DNA of 64,000 bases. Origin: Cupriavidus sp. U2. GTDB lineage: Bacteria; Pseudomonadota; Gammaproteobacteria; Burkholderiales; Burkholderiaceae. How positions within the stretch are numbered: the stretch's first letter is position 1; the number at the start of each line of letters is the position of its first letter. Positions 37,046-47,812 of the stretch are shown in pieces. The translations under genes and the position numbers were made by a program. The stretch lies in contig NZ_RCOG02000031.1 in the NCBI RefSeq assembly GCF_009663685.2, positions 1-64,000 of the forward strand, read 5' to 3'. The notes under the pieces are model-generated. The model had not been told where the DNA came from, did not search any database, and was given only the letters and a program-made list of their open reading frames with translations.

Positions 37046-37279
37046 TGATATTCCTGGTAATTCTGCGCGTGCAAAGCGTGGAATTATAGCGGATCGGCGC
37101 CGCGAAACCGGCCGGCGTGCACGTCGGATTTGCAGCCGGGGCTGGGTCCCCGCCCCACGCCCGGCTGAACCGTTCGCATGGCGAACGGTCTATTGCGTGA
37201 CTTTCCCCGCTTATCGCTGCAAGGTTCCGTTCCAACTTCGGCGACAATAGCGGCCACGATCAGGAGTTTCCCCGTACGC

Positions 37280-38023
37280 ATGACAGGAATCCACGCAGTC
37301 CATCACGACGTGCCGCGCCCGCAGGGTGCGCGCCGACGCACACTTGGGCGCCTGGCCGCGATCTCGCTGGCCGCCATGCTTGCCGCCTGCGGCACCACGC
37401 CCAGCGAGCCAGCGCCCGAGGGCTATTACCGCGTCGAGCGCGGCGACACGCTGTATTCGATCGCACGGCGCCACAACCGCTCGGTGGCCGACCTGGCGCG
37501 CTGGAGCAACATTTCGGACTCTAGCCAGATCGAAGTGGGTCAGCTGATTCGCGTCAAGCCGCCTGCCGGCGCCGGTATCTCGGCCGCCAAGGCCACCGAC
37601 AAGCCCGTCGCGACTTCCGGCCAGCGCGCCGCCGCCCCCGACACCACGCCGTCGAAGCCGCCCGCCAGCGCCATCCGCCTGCAATGGCCGGCCGATGGGC
37701 GCGTGGCCGGCAGCTTCGCGCCGCCGGCGGAAAAAGGGTTGCGTATCGAAGTGCCCGCTGGCGGCAAGGTGCGCGCCGCGGCGCCGGGCTGGGCCATCCA
37801 CGTGGGTACGCTGCGCGGTTACGGCCAGCTGGTCATCATCAAGCACAACGACGACTGGCTGACCGTGTACGGCAACCTCGACCGCCCCCTGGTCAAGGAA
37901 AACGACCGGATTTCGGCCGGGCAGGAGATCGGCACCATGAGCCGCGACAACGAACTGCACTTCGAGGTGCGCGGCAACGGCAAGCCGGTGAATCCGGCCC
38001 TCTACCTGCCGCCGCGCGGATAA
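37280..38023 (+). CDS. LysM and degenerate LytM (M23) lipoprotein, NlpD-like
   Basis: A 247-residue envelope lipoprotein. It has a signal peptide with lipobox LAAC, a LysM peptidoglycan-binding domain (YYRVERGDTLYSIARRHNRS...VGQLIRV) and a C-terminal M23/LytM domain (LRIEVPAGGKVRAAAPGWAI ... LHFEVRGNGKPVNPALYLP). The first metal His (HxGxD) is replaced by KGLRIEV and the HxH region is incomplete. It is therefore probably not a peptidase but an amidase activator like NlpD/EnvC. AGGAG lies before ATG 37280. Confidence 0.9.
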   Translation: MTGIHAVHHDVPRPQGARRRTLGRLAAISLAAMLAACGTTPSEPAPEGYYRVERGDTLYSIARRHNRSVADLARWSNISDSSQIEVGQLIRVKPPAGAGISAAKATDKPVATSGQRAAAPDTTPSKPPASAIRLQWPADGRVAGSFAPPAEKGLRIEVPAGGKVRAAAPGWAIHVGTLRGYGQLVIIKHNDDWLTVYGNLDRPLVKENDRISAGQEIGTMSRDNELHFEVRGNGKPVNPALYLPPRG

Positions 38024-38072
38024 CGGCCCGCGCTTGCCGCCGTCGGGCGGGCCGGCTGACCGCCGCCCCGGC

Positions 38073-39773
38073 CTACTGGGCGTGCTCCACCACCAGCTGC
38101 ACGCGTGTCACGCCATTGAAGGTGTTGTTGTCGAGCCGGTAGGCCACCAGGGCGCTGGCGCCGTCCAGCGCGTCGGCGTGGTTGAACCAGATCGCGTCGA
38201 AACGCTGGCTGCCGCGCCCCAGTTGCAGCTTGAGGTGCTTGCCCTTCAGCACGGTCTGGCGCAGTACCTCGAATTCGCCCGAGAACGTGGGAGGCGGAAA
38301 GCCCTGGCCCCACACCTGGCCTTCGAGCAGGGTCACGAATTCTGGGCTGAAGCAGCCGTCGTCGATATCGCCGTCGGTCTCGATCACCCGGGCCAGCTGC
38401 TCTTCGTTGAGCCATTCGCGGCCGACGTCCTCGAAGGCCGCCACGAAGGTGTCGAAATCCTTCGCGCGCACGGTCAGGCCGGCCGCCATGGCGTGGCCGC
38501 CGAATTTCACCAGCAGGCCGGGATGGCGCTTGGACACCAGATCCAGCGCATCGCGCAGGTGAAAGCCCGGGATCGACCGGCCAGACCCCTTGATGTGCTC
38601 CTCGTCGCCCGGCGCGAACGTGATGGTCGGGCGGTGGAATTTTTCCTTGAGCCGCGACGCGACAATGCCAATCACGCCCTGGTGCCAGGTCTCGTGAAAC
38701 ACGCTCACCGTGTAGCGTGACGCCGGATCGAGCCCGGCCAGCGGCTGCTCCAGGATCTGCAGCGCCTCCTGCTGCATGCCGGCCTCGATATCGCGGCGCT
38801 CGCGGTTCATGCCGTCCAGTTCCTGCGCGATTTCCCAGGCGCGGTTGGCGTCGTCGGTCAGCAGGCACTCGATGCCCAGCGACATATCGGCCAGGCGGCC
38901 CGCCGCATTGAGGCGCGGCCCCAGCCCGAAGCCCAGGTCGAACGTATTGGCGCGCTGGGCTTCGCGGCCGGCGGCGCGGAACAGGGCGGCCACCCCGGCA
39001 TGCATCCGGCCCATGCGCATGCGCTTCAGGCCCTGCGCCACCAGGATGCGGTTGTTGGCGTCGAGCTTCACCACGTCGGCCACGGTGCCCAGCGCCACGA
39101 GGTCGAGCAGCGTCTGCAGCGGCGGCTGGGTGTCCTTGGTATAGACCCCGCGCTGGCGCAGTTCGGCGCGCAGCGCCAGCAGCACGTAGAACATCACGCC
39201 CACGCCTGCCAGGTTCTTGCTTGGGAATTCGCAGCCGGGCTGGTTCGGATTCACGATCACGGCAGCATCGGGCAGCACGGCACCGGGCAGGTGGTGATCG
39301 GTCACCACCACGTCGATGCCGCGCGCGTTGGCGGCCGCCACGCCATCGACGCTGGCGATGCCGTTGTCGACCGTCACGATCACGTCTGGCCGCTGCTGCG
39401 CGGCCAGTTCGACGATCTCGGGCGTCAGGCCATAGCCGTACTCGAAACGGTTCGGCACGATGTAGTCCACGCGCGCGCCCAGCATGAGCAGCCCGCGCAC
39501 GCCCACGGCGCAGGCCGTCGCGCCGTCGCAGTCGTAGTCGGCCACGATCAGCAGCTTGCGCTGGGCGGCGATGGCGTCGGCCAGGTAAGCGGCGGCGTGG
39601 TCGATGCCCTTCATGGCGGAAGGGGGCACGAGTCCGGGCAGTTCGGTGGCCAGTTCGGCCGGGTCCAGCACGCCGCGCGCGGACAGGATCCGCGCCAGCG
39701 TGGGGTGCAGGCCGGCGGCGGCCAGGACGCTGGCGTGGTCGTCGGAATAGGAGCGGATGGCAATCCGGGTCAT
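38073..39773 (-). CDS. recJ: Single-stranded-DNA exonuclease RecJ
   Basis: 5'-3' ssDNA exonuclease of recombination and repair. The 566-residue DHH-family protein has VADYDCDGATA, DNGIASVDGV, the DHH motif TDHHLPG, and the DHHA1 motif GGHAMAAGL. ATG 39773 starts MTRIAIRSYSDD. It follows the RpfE-type gene on the same strand, 28 bases after its stop. Confidence 0.97.
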   Translation of the reverse strand: MTRIAIRSYSDDHASVLAAAGLHPTLARILSARGVLDPAELATELPGLVPPSAMKGIDHAAAYLADAIAAQRKLLIVADYDCDGATACAVGVRGLLMLGARVDYIVPNRFEYGYGLTPEIVELAAQQRPDVIVTVDNGIASVDGVAAANARGIDVVVTDHHLPGAVLPDAAVIVNPNQPGCEFPSKNLAGVGVMFYVLLALRAELRQRGVYTKDTQPPLQTLLDLVALGTVADVVKLDANNRILVAQGLKRMRMGRMHAGVAALFRAAGREAQRANTFDLGFGLGPRLNAAGRLADMSLGIECLLTDDANRAWEIAQELDGMNRERRDIEAGMQQEALQILEQPLAGLDPASRYTVSVFHETWHQGVIGIVASRLKEKFHRPTITFAPGDEEHIKGSGRSIPGFHLRDALDLVSKRHPGLLVKFGGHAMAAGLTVRAKDFDTFVAAFEDVGREWLNEEQLARVIETDGDIDDGCFSPEFVTLLEGQVWGQGFPPPTFSGEFEVLRQTVLKGKHLKLQLGRGSQRFDAIWFNHADALDGASALVAYRLDNNTFNGVTRVQLVVEHAQ

Positions 39774-39801
39774 GATCTTCGTTCCGGTGGCGTTCGGGCG
39801 G

Positions 39802-40923
39802 CTAGGCGGCCATGGCCAGGTTCGACAGCAGTGCGCGCCAGTCGCCGCGCGCACCCAGGCCGCGCCAGAACTTGCGCAGGTCGGCCCGCGTGACCGTGAA
39901 TTCGGCAAAGTGGTTCTCGCCGCCCAGCACCATCGTGACGGCCTGGATCTGGCCGGCGGTCAGCGCATCGAGCACGGGCTGGAACCACTCGGCGTCCAGC
40001 GCATGCATCCGTTCGAGCCACAGGCCCCAGTCGGATGCAATATGGGCTTCGGTGGCGCTTTCCAGCAGGCACATGACGCTGCCTTCCGCGTTGGCCACCT
40101 CGGCAAAACGGGACGGCGGCGGGCCAACCCGGCTGCCGGCGGCCAGCGCCAGGCCGGCCATGAACGGGTCACCTGTCAGTACCGTGTCGGCCAGCTTGCG
40201 GGCGGTGCCCGCCTTGCCGCCGCCATGCAGCCAGACCGAATTGACCGGCAGGCGGCCCGCGGTCTCGCGGGCATCGTTTACCGGATGGCCGTGCCACGTC
40301 ATCTGGATCTCATTCTGCAGCCGGCGCCATTCGCGCGCGCGCGGGCCGGCCTGCATCCAGATATCGATATTGCGGCCGGTGGCGCGCACCGGCGTGGTCG
40401 CCGTCAGTTCGCCGAAGATGCCGTCCGGCACGTACCAGCGCGCAGGCTGCGGCGCTTCCAGCCGGATGCCGGTTTCATCGAGCAGTTCGGCGATGGCGGC
40501 ACGCAGCGCGTCGGCCTCGTCGGCGCGGATGTCGAGCTGGTCGGGGTGCATCAGCACCAGATGATCGCGCGCGGCATGGATATGCACCGGCTGCAGGCAC
40601 GCCCAGCCCGTGTCGGCGTCAGGGCTGGCATCGGCGGGCAGGCCGGCGGCGGCGCGGTCGGCCAGGCGCATAAAGGGCGCAGTCGGCACCTGGACGGTAT
40701 CCAGGCCGGCGCGGCCGGCCAGCCAGCGTTCCTGGGGCAGGGTGCGCAGGTAGGGGTCGTCGTGTGTTTCGCGGGGTCCCGGGGTGGCGCGCGTCAGCAA
40801 CTTTCCGAGCGCGGGCAACTCCAACTGGCGCAGCAGCGCGCCGGGGACGACATCGTCCGTGGCGTCGTCCCCGGCGCCAGGCGGGACGGAAAAAGGCACA
40901 ATCAGGGTCAGGTGCGTCATCAT
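39802..40923 (-). CDS. RpfE-type protein of unknown function
   Basis: A 373-residue soluble protein starting MMTHLTLIVPFSV, like COG4255 proteins sometimes labelled phosphoglycerate mutase or RpfE-type regulator. Visible conserved pieces are HIHAARDHLVLMHPDQLDI, LPVNSVWLHGGGKAG, and GGENHFAEFTVTRADLRKFW. I see no confirmed catalytic motif, so no reaction is assigned. It lies in front of recJ on the same strand and is divergent from lolC (102 bases apart). Two ATG codons in tandem at 40923/40920 leave the start ambiguous. Confidence 0.82.
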   Translation of the reverse strand: MMTHLTLIVPFSVPPGAGDDATDDVVPGALLRQLELPALGKLLTRATPGPRETHDDPYLRTLPQERWLAGRAGLDTVQVPTAPFMRLADRAAAGLPADASPDADTGWACLQPVHIHAARDHLVLMHPDQLDIRADEADALRAAIAELLDETGIRLEAPQPARWYVPDGIFGELTATTPVRATGRNIDIWMQAGPRAREWRRLQNEIQMTWHGHPVNDARETAGRLPVNSVWLHGGGKAGTARKLADTVLTGDPFMAGLALAAGSRVGPPPSRFAEVANAEGSVMCLLESATEAHIASDWGLWLERMHALDAEWFQPVLDALTAGQIQAVTMVLGGENHFAEFTVTRADLRKFWRGLGARGDWRALLSNLAMAA

Positions 40924-41025
40924 GGTTGCCGAGATTGTAAACTTCCGGCTGGCCGGCGCCAGTCTTCCGTCACCCCGGGGTGGCAAAATTGGCGCCGACG
41001 CGTTTCCAGAACAACAGGATTCCTC

Positions 41026-43012
<1,987 letters not shown>

Positions 43013-43025
43013 CCCGCGCCGGCTT

Positions 43026-43853
43026 ATGTGGATCGACACCCATTGTCATCTGGACGCCCGCGAATTCGACGCCGACCGCGAGGGCGTGATCGAAGCCGCC
43101 CTGGCGGCCGGCATCTCGGGCATCGTGCTGCCGGCCGTGTCGGTGTCGAACTTCGACGCCGTGCGCGCGCTGGCCCGCGAGGGATCGCGCTGCGTCTACG
43201 CGCTGGGCATCCATCCGCTGTGCACGCCGGGCGCCGGGCAGGCCGACCTCGACGCGCTGCGCCAACAGGTGGCGGCATCGATCGATGATCCGCGCCTGGT
43301 CGCCATCGGCGAGATCGGGCTCGATTTCTTCGTGCCGGGTCTGGACGCCCAGCACCAGACCTGGCTTTACACCGAACAACTCAGGATTGCCCGCGAATTC
43401 GACCTGCCGGTGCTGCTGCACGTGCGCAAGTCGCAGGATCAGGTCTATGCCGGCCTGCGCCGCGCGGGCGTGCGGCAGGGCATCGCGCATGCCTTCAACG
43501 GCAGCCACGAGCAGGCGCGCCGCTATGTCGAGCACGGCATGAAACTTGGATTCGGCGGCAACGTGACGTTCTCGCGCGCCAGGCAGATCCGGCGCCTGGC
43601 CACGGAGTTGCCCATCGAGGCCATCGTGCTGGAAACCGATGCGCCCGATATCGCCCCGGCATGGCTGTCCGACGACCAGTTCGGCGAACAGCACAAGGCT
43701 CGCAACACGCCCGGGGAGGTGGCCGGCGTGGCACGTGTCATGGCCGAATTACGCGGTGTGCCGGAGCGCGAACTGGCGCACATCATGTGGCGCAACGCGG
43801 TCGCCGCATTGCCCCGCCTGGGCGCGTTCGCGGACATCATGGCGCCGCGATAG
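43026..43853 (+). CDS. tatD: TatD-family metal-dependent DNase
   Basis: A 275-residue TIM-barrel hydrolase. It has metal ligands in IDTHCHLD, the Glu in IGEIGLDFF, His in VLLHVRKSQD and IAHAFNGSHEQ, and Asp in LETDAPDIAP. TatD/YcfH nucleases act in DNA repair or quality control. It starts 13 bases after lolD. Confidence 0.93.
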   Translation: MWIDTHCHLDAREFDADREGVIEAALAAGISGIVLPAVSVSNFDAVRALAREGSRCVYALGIHPLCTPGAGQADLDALRQQVAASIDDPRLVAIGEIGLDFFVPGLDAQHQTWLYTEQLRIAREFDLPVLLHVRKSQDQVYAGLRRAGVRQGIAHAFNGSHEQARRYVEHGMKLGFGGNVTFSRARQIRRLATELPIEAIVLETDAPDIAPAWLSDDQFGEQHKARNTPGEVAGVARVMAELRGVPERELAHIMWRNAVAALPRLGAFADIMAPR

Positions 43854-43999
43854 TCATCGTTTTTTCGCCATTTCTGGCGCCACACCGCCCGGTGCGATGC
43901 AGATTTAACGTTTTGACACACCGGCGCATCATTCGGACACGTTTTCCCCTGCCATTGCACGGTACAAAGCCCCCTTCGTGACATCGATCGGGGGGCTTC

Positions 44000-46546
44000 A
44001 TGCGCTTGCTGTTGCTGGCGTTCGTGGTGGGGTGCTGGCTGCTGCAACAGCAGGGCATGCTGCCGGGCCGCGCCGAATGGCTGGCCGGTGGTGGGATTGC
44101 CATCGGACTGGCCGGTGCGGCATGGGCCTCGGCACACTGGCGTGGCCGATGGGCGCCGCATGGGCGTCTGGCACTGGGCGCCGCGCTGGCGCTGCTGATC
44201 GGCGTGGGCTGGTCCGCGTGGCGCGCAGACGTCCGCATCGCACGCTGGTTGCCACCGGAGATGGCGGGCAAGGATCTGGTGGTGGAAGGCATCGTTGCGG
44301 GGCTGCCCGATGCCGTACCGCACGGCACACGTTTCCTGTTCCGCGTCGAGCACTGGCCGGACGGCCCGGCGCGGCAGTCGCTGCCGGCGCGACTGCTGCT
44401 GACGTGGCGCGACGAGGCGTCCGGCGACGCCGCCGCGCGCGGGGCATCGCCTGCGATCGATGCGCTACGGCCGGGCCGGCGCTACCGCCTGACCGTACGC
44501 CTGCGCCGTCCGCGCGGGCTGGCGAATCCGTACGGCTTCGATTATGCGTACTGGTTGCTGGGGGAAGGCGTGCATGCCACGGGCTACGTGCGCGGAGCCG
44601 CCGCGCTGGGCGCTGATGGGCCGGTGCCGTGGCCCGTGCGCGTCGCGATGTGGCGCGCCGGCCTGCGCGATCGCCTGCGTGCCGCCTTGCCGCCCGACGC
44701 CCGCTACGGTGCCGTGCTGATCGCGCTGGTGATCGGCGACCAGCGCGGCATTGCACAGGCGGACTGGGACGTCTTCCGGCGCACCGGCATTTCGCATCTG
44801 GTCAGTATCTCGGGCCTGCATATCACCCTGATTGCCGGCGCGACGGGCGCCCTGGCGCGCATGCTGTGGCGGCATTCGTTCGGGCTGGGGCGGCGGCTGC
44901 GCCGTCCGTTGCCGCTGGTGTGGCCGGCGCAGCAGGCCGCGCTGGCGGTGACCGTGCTGGCCGCGCTCGGCTACGGCCTGATTGCCGGCATGCAGATTCC
45001 GGCGTTGCGCACCGTGGCGATGCTCGTCGTGGCTGCCCTGGCGTTGTGGAGCGGCCGGGCGACGCCACTGTCGGTGGTGCTGGCGTGGGCTGCCGGCATG
45101 GCGGTGGCGATTGACCCCTGGGCGGTCATGTCGCCGGGGTTCTGGCTGTCCTTCGGTGCGGTGGCCGTGATCTTTCTCCATGCGCGCGACGGTCCGGAAG
45201 ACAGCCGGCCAACGCCGGCGGAGAAGGGCGCCGGTCGGCGCATGGCCCGCCTGCGGGCCGGCATCGTCAATGCGGCGCGTACGCAGTGGGCCGTAACCAT
45301 CGGGCTCGTCCCACTGACGCTGCTGCTGTTTGGTCAGGTGTCTCTGGTGTCCTGTGTGGCCAATGCGGTGGCGATTCCGGTGGTAAGCCTGCTCGTGACG
45401 CCGCTGGCGCTGGCCGGGGCCGTGCTGCCGGGTGCGTTCGCCGCGCCGTTGCTGGCCGTGGCGCACACTGCGCTGGCGTGGCTGGTGAGCGGGCTGGGGT
45501 GGCTGGCCGCGCCGGCATGGGCGGTCTGGGAGGCCGCGCATCCGGGCTGGTGGCGCACGGCGCTGGCCGTCGGCGGGGTCTGGCTGTTGCTGGTGCCGCG
45601 ACGGCCCGTGTGGCCGCACATGTTCCGGTCTCGCAAGGGCTGCGCGCAGGTCGCGCGGCCGGTTCCACGCTGGGCTGGCGCGGGCCTGATGGTGCCGATG
45701 CTGATGGCCGGGCGCGCGGCCGTGGCCGAAGGCGAGATGCGCGTGACGGCGCTCGATGTCGGGCAGGGCACGGCGGTGCTGGTGGAAACGCGCCGGCATG
45801 CGCTGCTGTATGACGCGGGGCCGGCCTACGTGTCAGGCACCAGTGCCGGAGGACAGGTCGTCGTACCGTTCCTGCGCGCATCGGGGGTGCGCCGGCTGGA
45901 CGCGCTGATGGTCAGCCACGAAGACGCCGACCATGCCGGAGGCGTGCGCGATGTCATGCAGGCGGTGCCTGTCGGATCGCGCCTGACGGCGGCACCGCGC
46001 GGGCATCGGCTGATGGCGGGAGCGGAAGGTGCCGACTGGCAGCCTTGCGCGAGCGGGGACGGCTGGCAATGGGACGGGGTGCGGTTCGACATCGTCCATC
46101 CCACGACGGAGGAACTGGCCGCCGGCAGGCTCCAGAGCAATGCGCGCAGTTGTGTGCTGCGCGTGGCCACGGCGCGGCGCAGCGTGCTGCTGACCGGCGA
46201 CATCGGTGTGCGAGAGGAACTGGGGTTGGTCGAGCGCCTGCCGCCGGACCAGTTGCGTGCCGACGTGCTGCTGGTGCCGCATCACGGCAGTGGCACGTCA
46301 TCGCATGTGGCGTTCCTGCGCGCCGTCCAGCCGGAATTGGCGATTTTCCAGCTTGGGTTTGCGAACCGCTACCGCCATCCGCGCGAAGATGTCTGGCGGC
46401 GCTACGAGCGGGCCGGTGTCGCCCGCTATCGCACGGACGAGACCGGTGCCGTATCGATCTTGACGTCGGGCGACGCACTTGAGGTCGTGCCGTATCGGCA
46501 GCGATATCGCCGCTACTGGCGCGATGGGCCGCCCGCGCCGCGTTGA
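44000..46546 (+). CDS. comEC: ComEC/Rec2 DNA-uptake channel protein
   Basis: Inner-membrane channel for single-stranded DNA in natural transformation. The 848-residue protein has N-terminal helices, an OB-like domain with PYGFDYAYWLLGEGVHATGYV, the Competence domain (GISHLVSISGLHITLIAG), many helices, and a C-terminal metallo-beta-lactamase-like domain (LDVGQGTAVLVE, SHEDADHAGGVRDV, LLVPHHGSGTSSHVAFL). GGGGGG precedes ATG 44000. It is intact, so competence is possible. Other com genes are outside the window. Confidence 0.96.
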   Translation: MRLLLLAFVVGCWLLQQQGMLPGRAEWLAGGGIAIGLAGAAWASAHWRGRWAPHGRLALGAALALLIGVGWSAWRADVRIARWLPPEMAGKDLVVEGIVAGLPDAVPHGTRFLFRVEHWPDGPARQSLPARLLLTWRDEASGDAAARGASPAIDALRPGRRYRLTVRLRRPRGLANPYGFDYAYWLLGEGVHATGYVRGAAALGADGPVPWPVRVAMWRAGLRDRLRAALPPDARYGAVLIALVIGDQRGIAQADWDVFRRTGISHLVSISGLHITLIAGATGALARMLWRHSFGLGRRLRRPLPLVWPAQQAALAVTVLAALGYGLIAGMQIPALRTVAMLVVAALALWSGRATPLSVVLAWAAGMAVAIDPWAVMSPGFWLSFGAVAVIFLHARDGPEDSRPTPAEKGAGRRMARLRAGIVNAARTQWAVTIGLVPLTLLLFGQVSLVSCVANAVAIPVVSLLVTPLALAGAVLPGAFAAPLLAVAHTALAWLVSGLGWLAAPAWAVWEAAHPGWWRTALAVGGVWLLLVPRRPVWPHMFRSRKGCAQVARPVPRWAGAGLMVPMLMAGRAAVAEGEMRVTALDVGQGTAVLVETRRHALLYDAGPAYVSGTSAGGQVVVPFLRASGVRRLDALMVSHEDADHAGGVRDVMQAVPVGSRLTAAPRGHRLMAGAEGADWQPCASGDGWQWDGVRFDIVHPTTEELAAGRLQSNARSCVLRVATARRSVLLTGDIGVREELGLVERLPPDQLRADVLLVPHHGSGTSSHVAFLRAVQPELAIFQLGFANRYRHPREDVWRRYERAGVARYRTDETGAVSILTSGDALEVVPYRQRYRRYWRDGPPAPR

Positions 46547-46552
46547 TGCGTG

Positions 46553-47509
46553 TCAGTTGGCCCGTGCGGGCGCCTTGGCGGATTTGGCCGTGGAACCGCG
46601 GCGAGGCTGGGTGCTGGTCTTCGGGCTCGCACTTGCGCTGGCGCTTGCACCGGGCTTGGCTGCGGCCGGCTCCGCGCCGGCAATGCGACGCTCGCGAAGA
46701 TGGGCCTTGGCGCGCTGCAGTCCGCCCGCGACCGACTCCGCCCGCTCCAGTGCCACGCCGGCGGCCAGCACATCGCCCAGCACCAGATGGCAGATGCGCG
46801 ACGTCATCGGCGTGTAGACCTCGCTGTCCTCTTCGACGTCGGAGAACACGCAGACGTCGGCCAGCTTGGCCAGCGGAGACCCGCTGTGGGTCAGCGCCAG
46901 GACGCCGGCGCCGCTGCCCCGTGCCAGCGTGGCGGCCGCCAGCATGTCCCAGGTGCGGCCGCTGTTCGACACCAGTACGGCCACGTCGCCCGGCCGCAGC
47001 AGCGCGGCGGACATGCTGAACACGTGCGAATCGGAATAGGCCGTGGTGGGGATGCCCAGGCGGAAGAACTTGTGCTGGATGTCGAGCGCGACGATGCCCG
47101 AATTGCCGCAGCCGTAGAACTCGATGCGCCGCGCGCTGGCCAACAGGCGGATGGCGTGCTCGATCTGGTCGGCGGACAGCGCATTGCGCACGGACATCAG
47201 CGTGGCGATGGTGCGGTCGAACACCTTGCCGGCGATGTCGGCGGGCCGGTCGTTGGCCTCCACGTCCTGATGCACGAACGGCGTGCCGCCGCCCACGTTC
47301 TGGGCGAACTGGAGCTTGAACTCCTTGAAGCCGTCGTAGCCCAGCGCGGCGCAAAAGCGCGCGATGGTCGGCTGCGAAACGCCAGCACGTTCGGCCAGTT
47401 CCGGCATGGTCAGCCGGATGACGCTGGCGCCGTGGCGGGCCACATAGTCGGCCAGCCGGCGTTCGGACGGGCGTAGCGTGTCGTAGACGGCAAGGATTCT
47501 GTCGCGCAT
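46553..47509 (-). CDS. hexR: RpiR-family regulator HexR
   Basis: Repressor of Entner-Doudoroff and related sugar genes that responds to 2-keto-3-deoxy-6-phosphogluconate. The 318-residue protein has an N-terminal HTH (LTMPELAERAGVSQPTIARFCAALGYDGFKEFK), a SIS sugar-phosphate domain (EFYGCGNSGIVALDIQHKFFRLG ... LVSNSGRTWDMLAA), and a Ser/Ala/Lys-rich tail. It is divergent from edd, with one palindromic operator 72 bases before its own start and another in front of edd. Confidence 0.94.
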   Translation of the reverse strand: MRDRILAVYDTLRPSERRLADYVARHGASVIRLTMPELAERAGVSQPTIARFCAALGYDGFKEFKLQFAQNVGGGTPFVHQDVEANDRPADIAGKVFDRTIATLMSVRNALSADQIEHAIRLLASARRIEFYGCGNSGIVALDIQHKFFRLGIPTTAYSDSHVFSMSAALLRPGDVAVLVSNSGRTWDMLAAATLARGSGAGVLALTHSGSPLAKLADVCVFSDVEEDSEVYTPMTSRICHLVLGDVLAAGVALERAESVAGGLQRAKAHLRERRIAGAEPAAAKPGASASASASPKTSTQPRRGSTAKSAKAPARAN

Positions 47510-47580
47510 GGTGAAGGTCGTGCGGGAAACGGTGCGTGGGATTCGTGACAGCGCGCCTCGGGTGGCCGCGTCTTTTGATA

Positions 47581-47595
47581 TGTAGAGATTCTACA
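47581..47595. promoter_or_regulatory. HexR operator near hexR
   Basis: TGTAGA-GAT-TCTACA, a perfect 6+6 palindrome, 72 bases upstream of the hexR start. Its layout fits the HexR site pattern (TGTAnT ... AnTACA). It implies autoregulation. Confidence 0.82.
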
Positions 47596-47717
47596 CATTC
47601 GACTGTCGGATTCGCAGCCCCTGGCGCGCGGTTTTCATCCTAGGATTTACCCGGATTTGCGCGCGTAACGCCATTTCTGCGCGGTGGCAAGGCTTCCGGC
47701 CAAGTGTCGGCCGTGGC

Positions 47718-47737
47718 TATAATGTAGAAAATCTACA
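47718..47737 (+). promoter_or_regulatory. edd promoter -10 with overlapping HexR operator
   Basis: TATAAT at 47718-47723 is a perfect -10. The -35 region is poor. TGTAGA-AAA-TCTACA at 47723-47737 overlaps it and covers the likely +1, so HexR would block initiation. It shares both arms with the hexR-side site 142 bases away. The 303-base gap between hexR and edd holds no other recognisable gene. Confidence 0.85.
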
Positions 47738-47812
47738 GATCCGGTGGCCTGTGGCGACTTGTCAGACCTGTCGCGCGGTTGTCCGGATCGCCCCACGAGG
47801 ATCCATTCCGCC

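Noticed and set aside
36964-37074. In-frame N-terminal extension of prfB
   Set aside because: It does not match the RF2 N-terminus, whereas the frameshift reading gives an exact RF2 start and the known CTT-TGA-C site.
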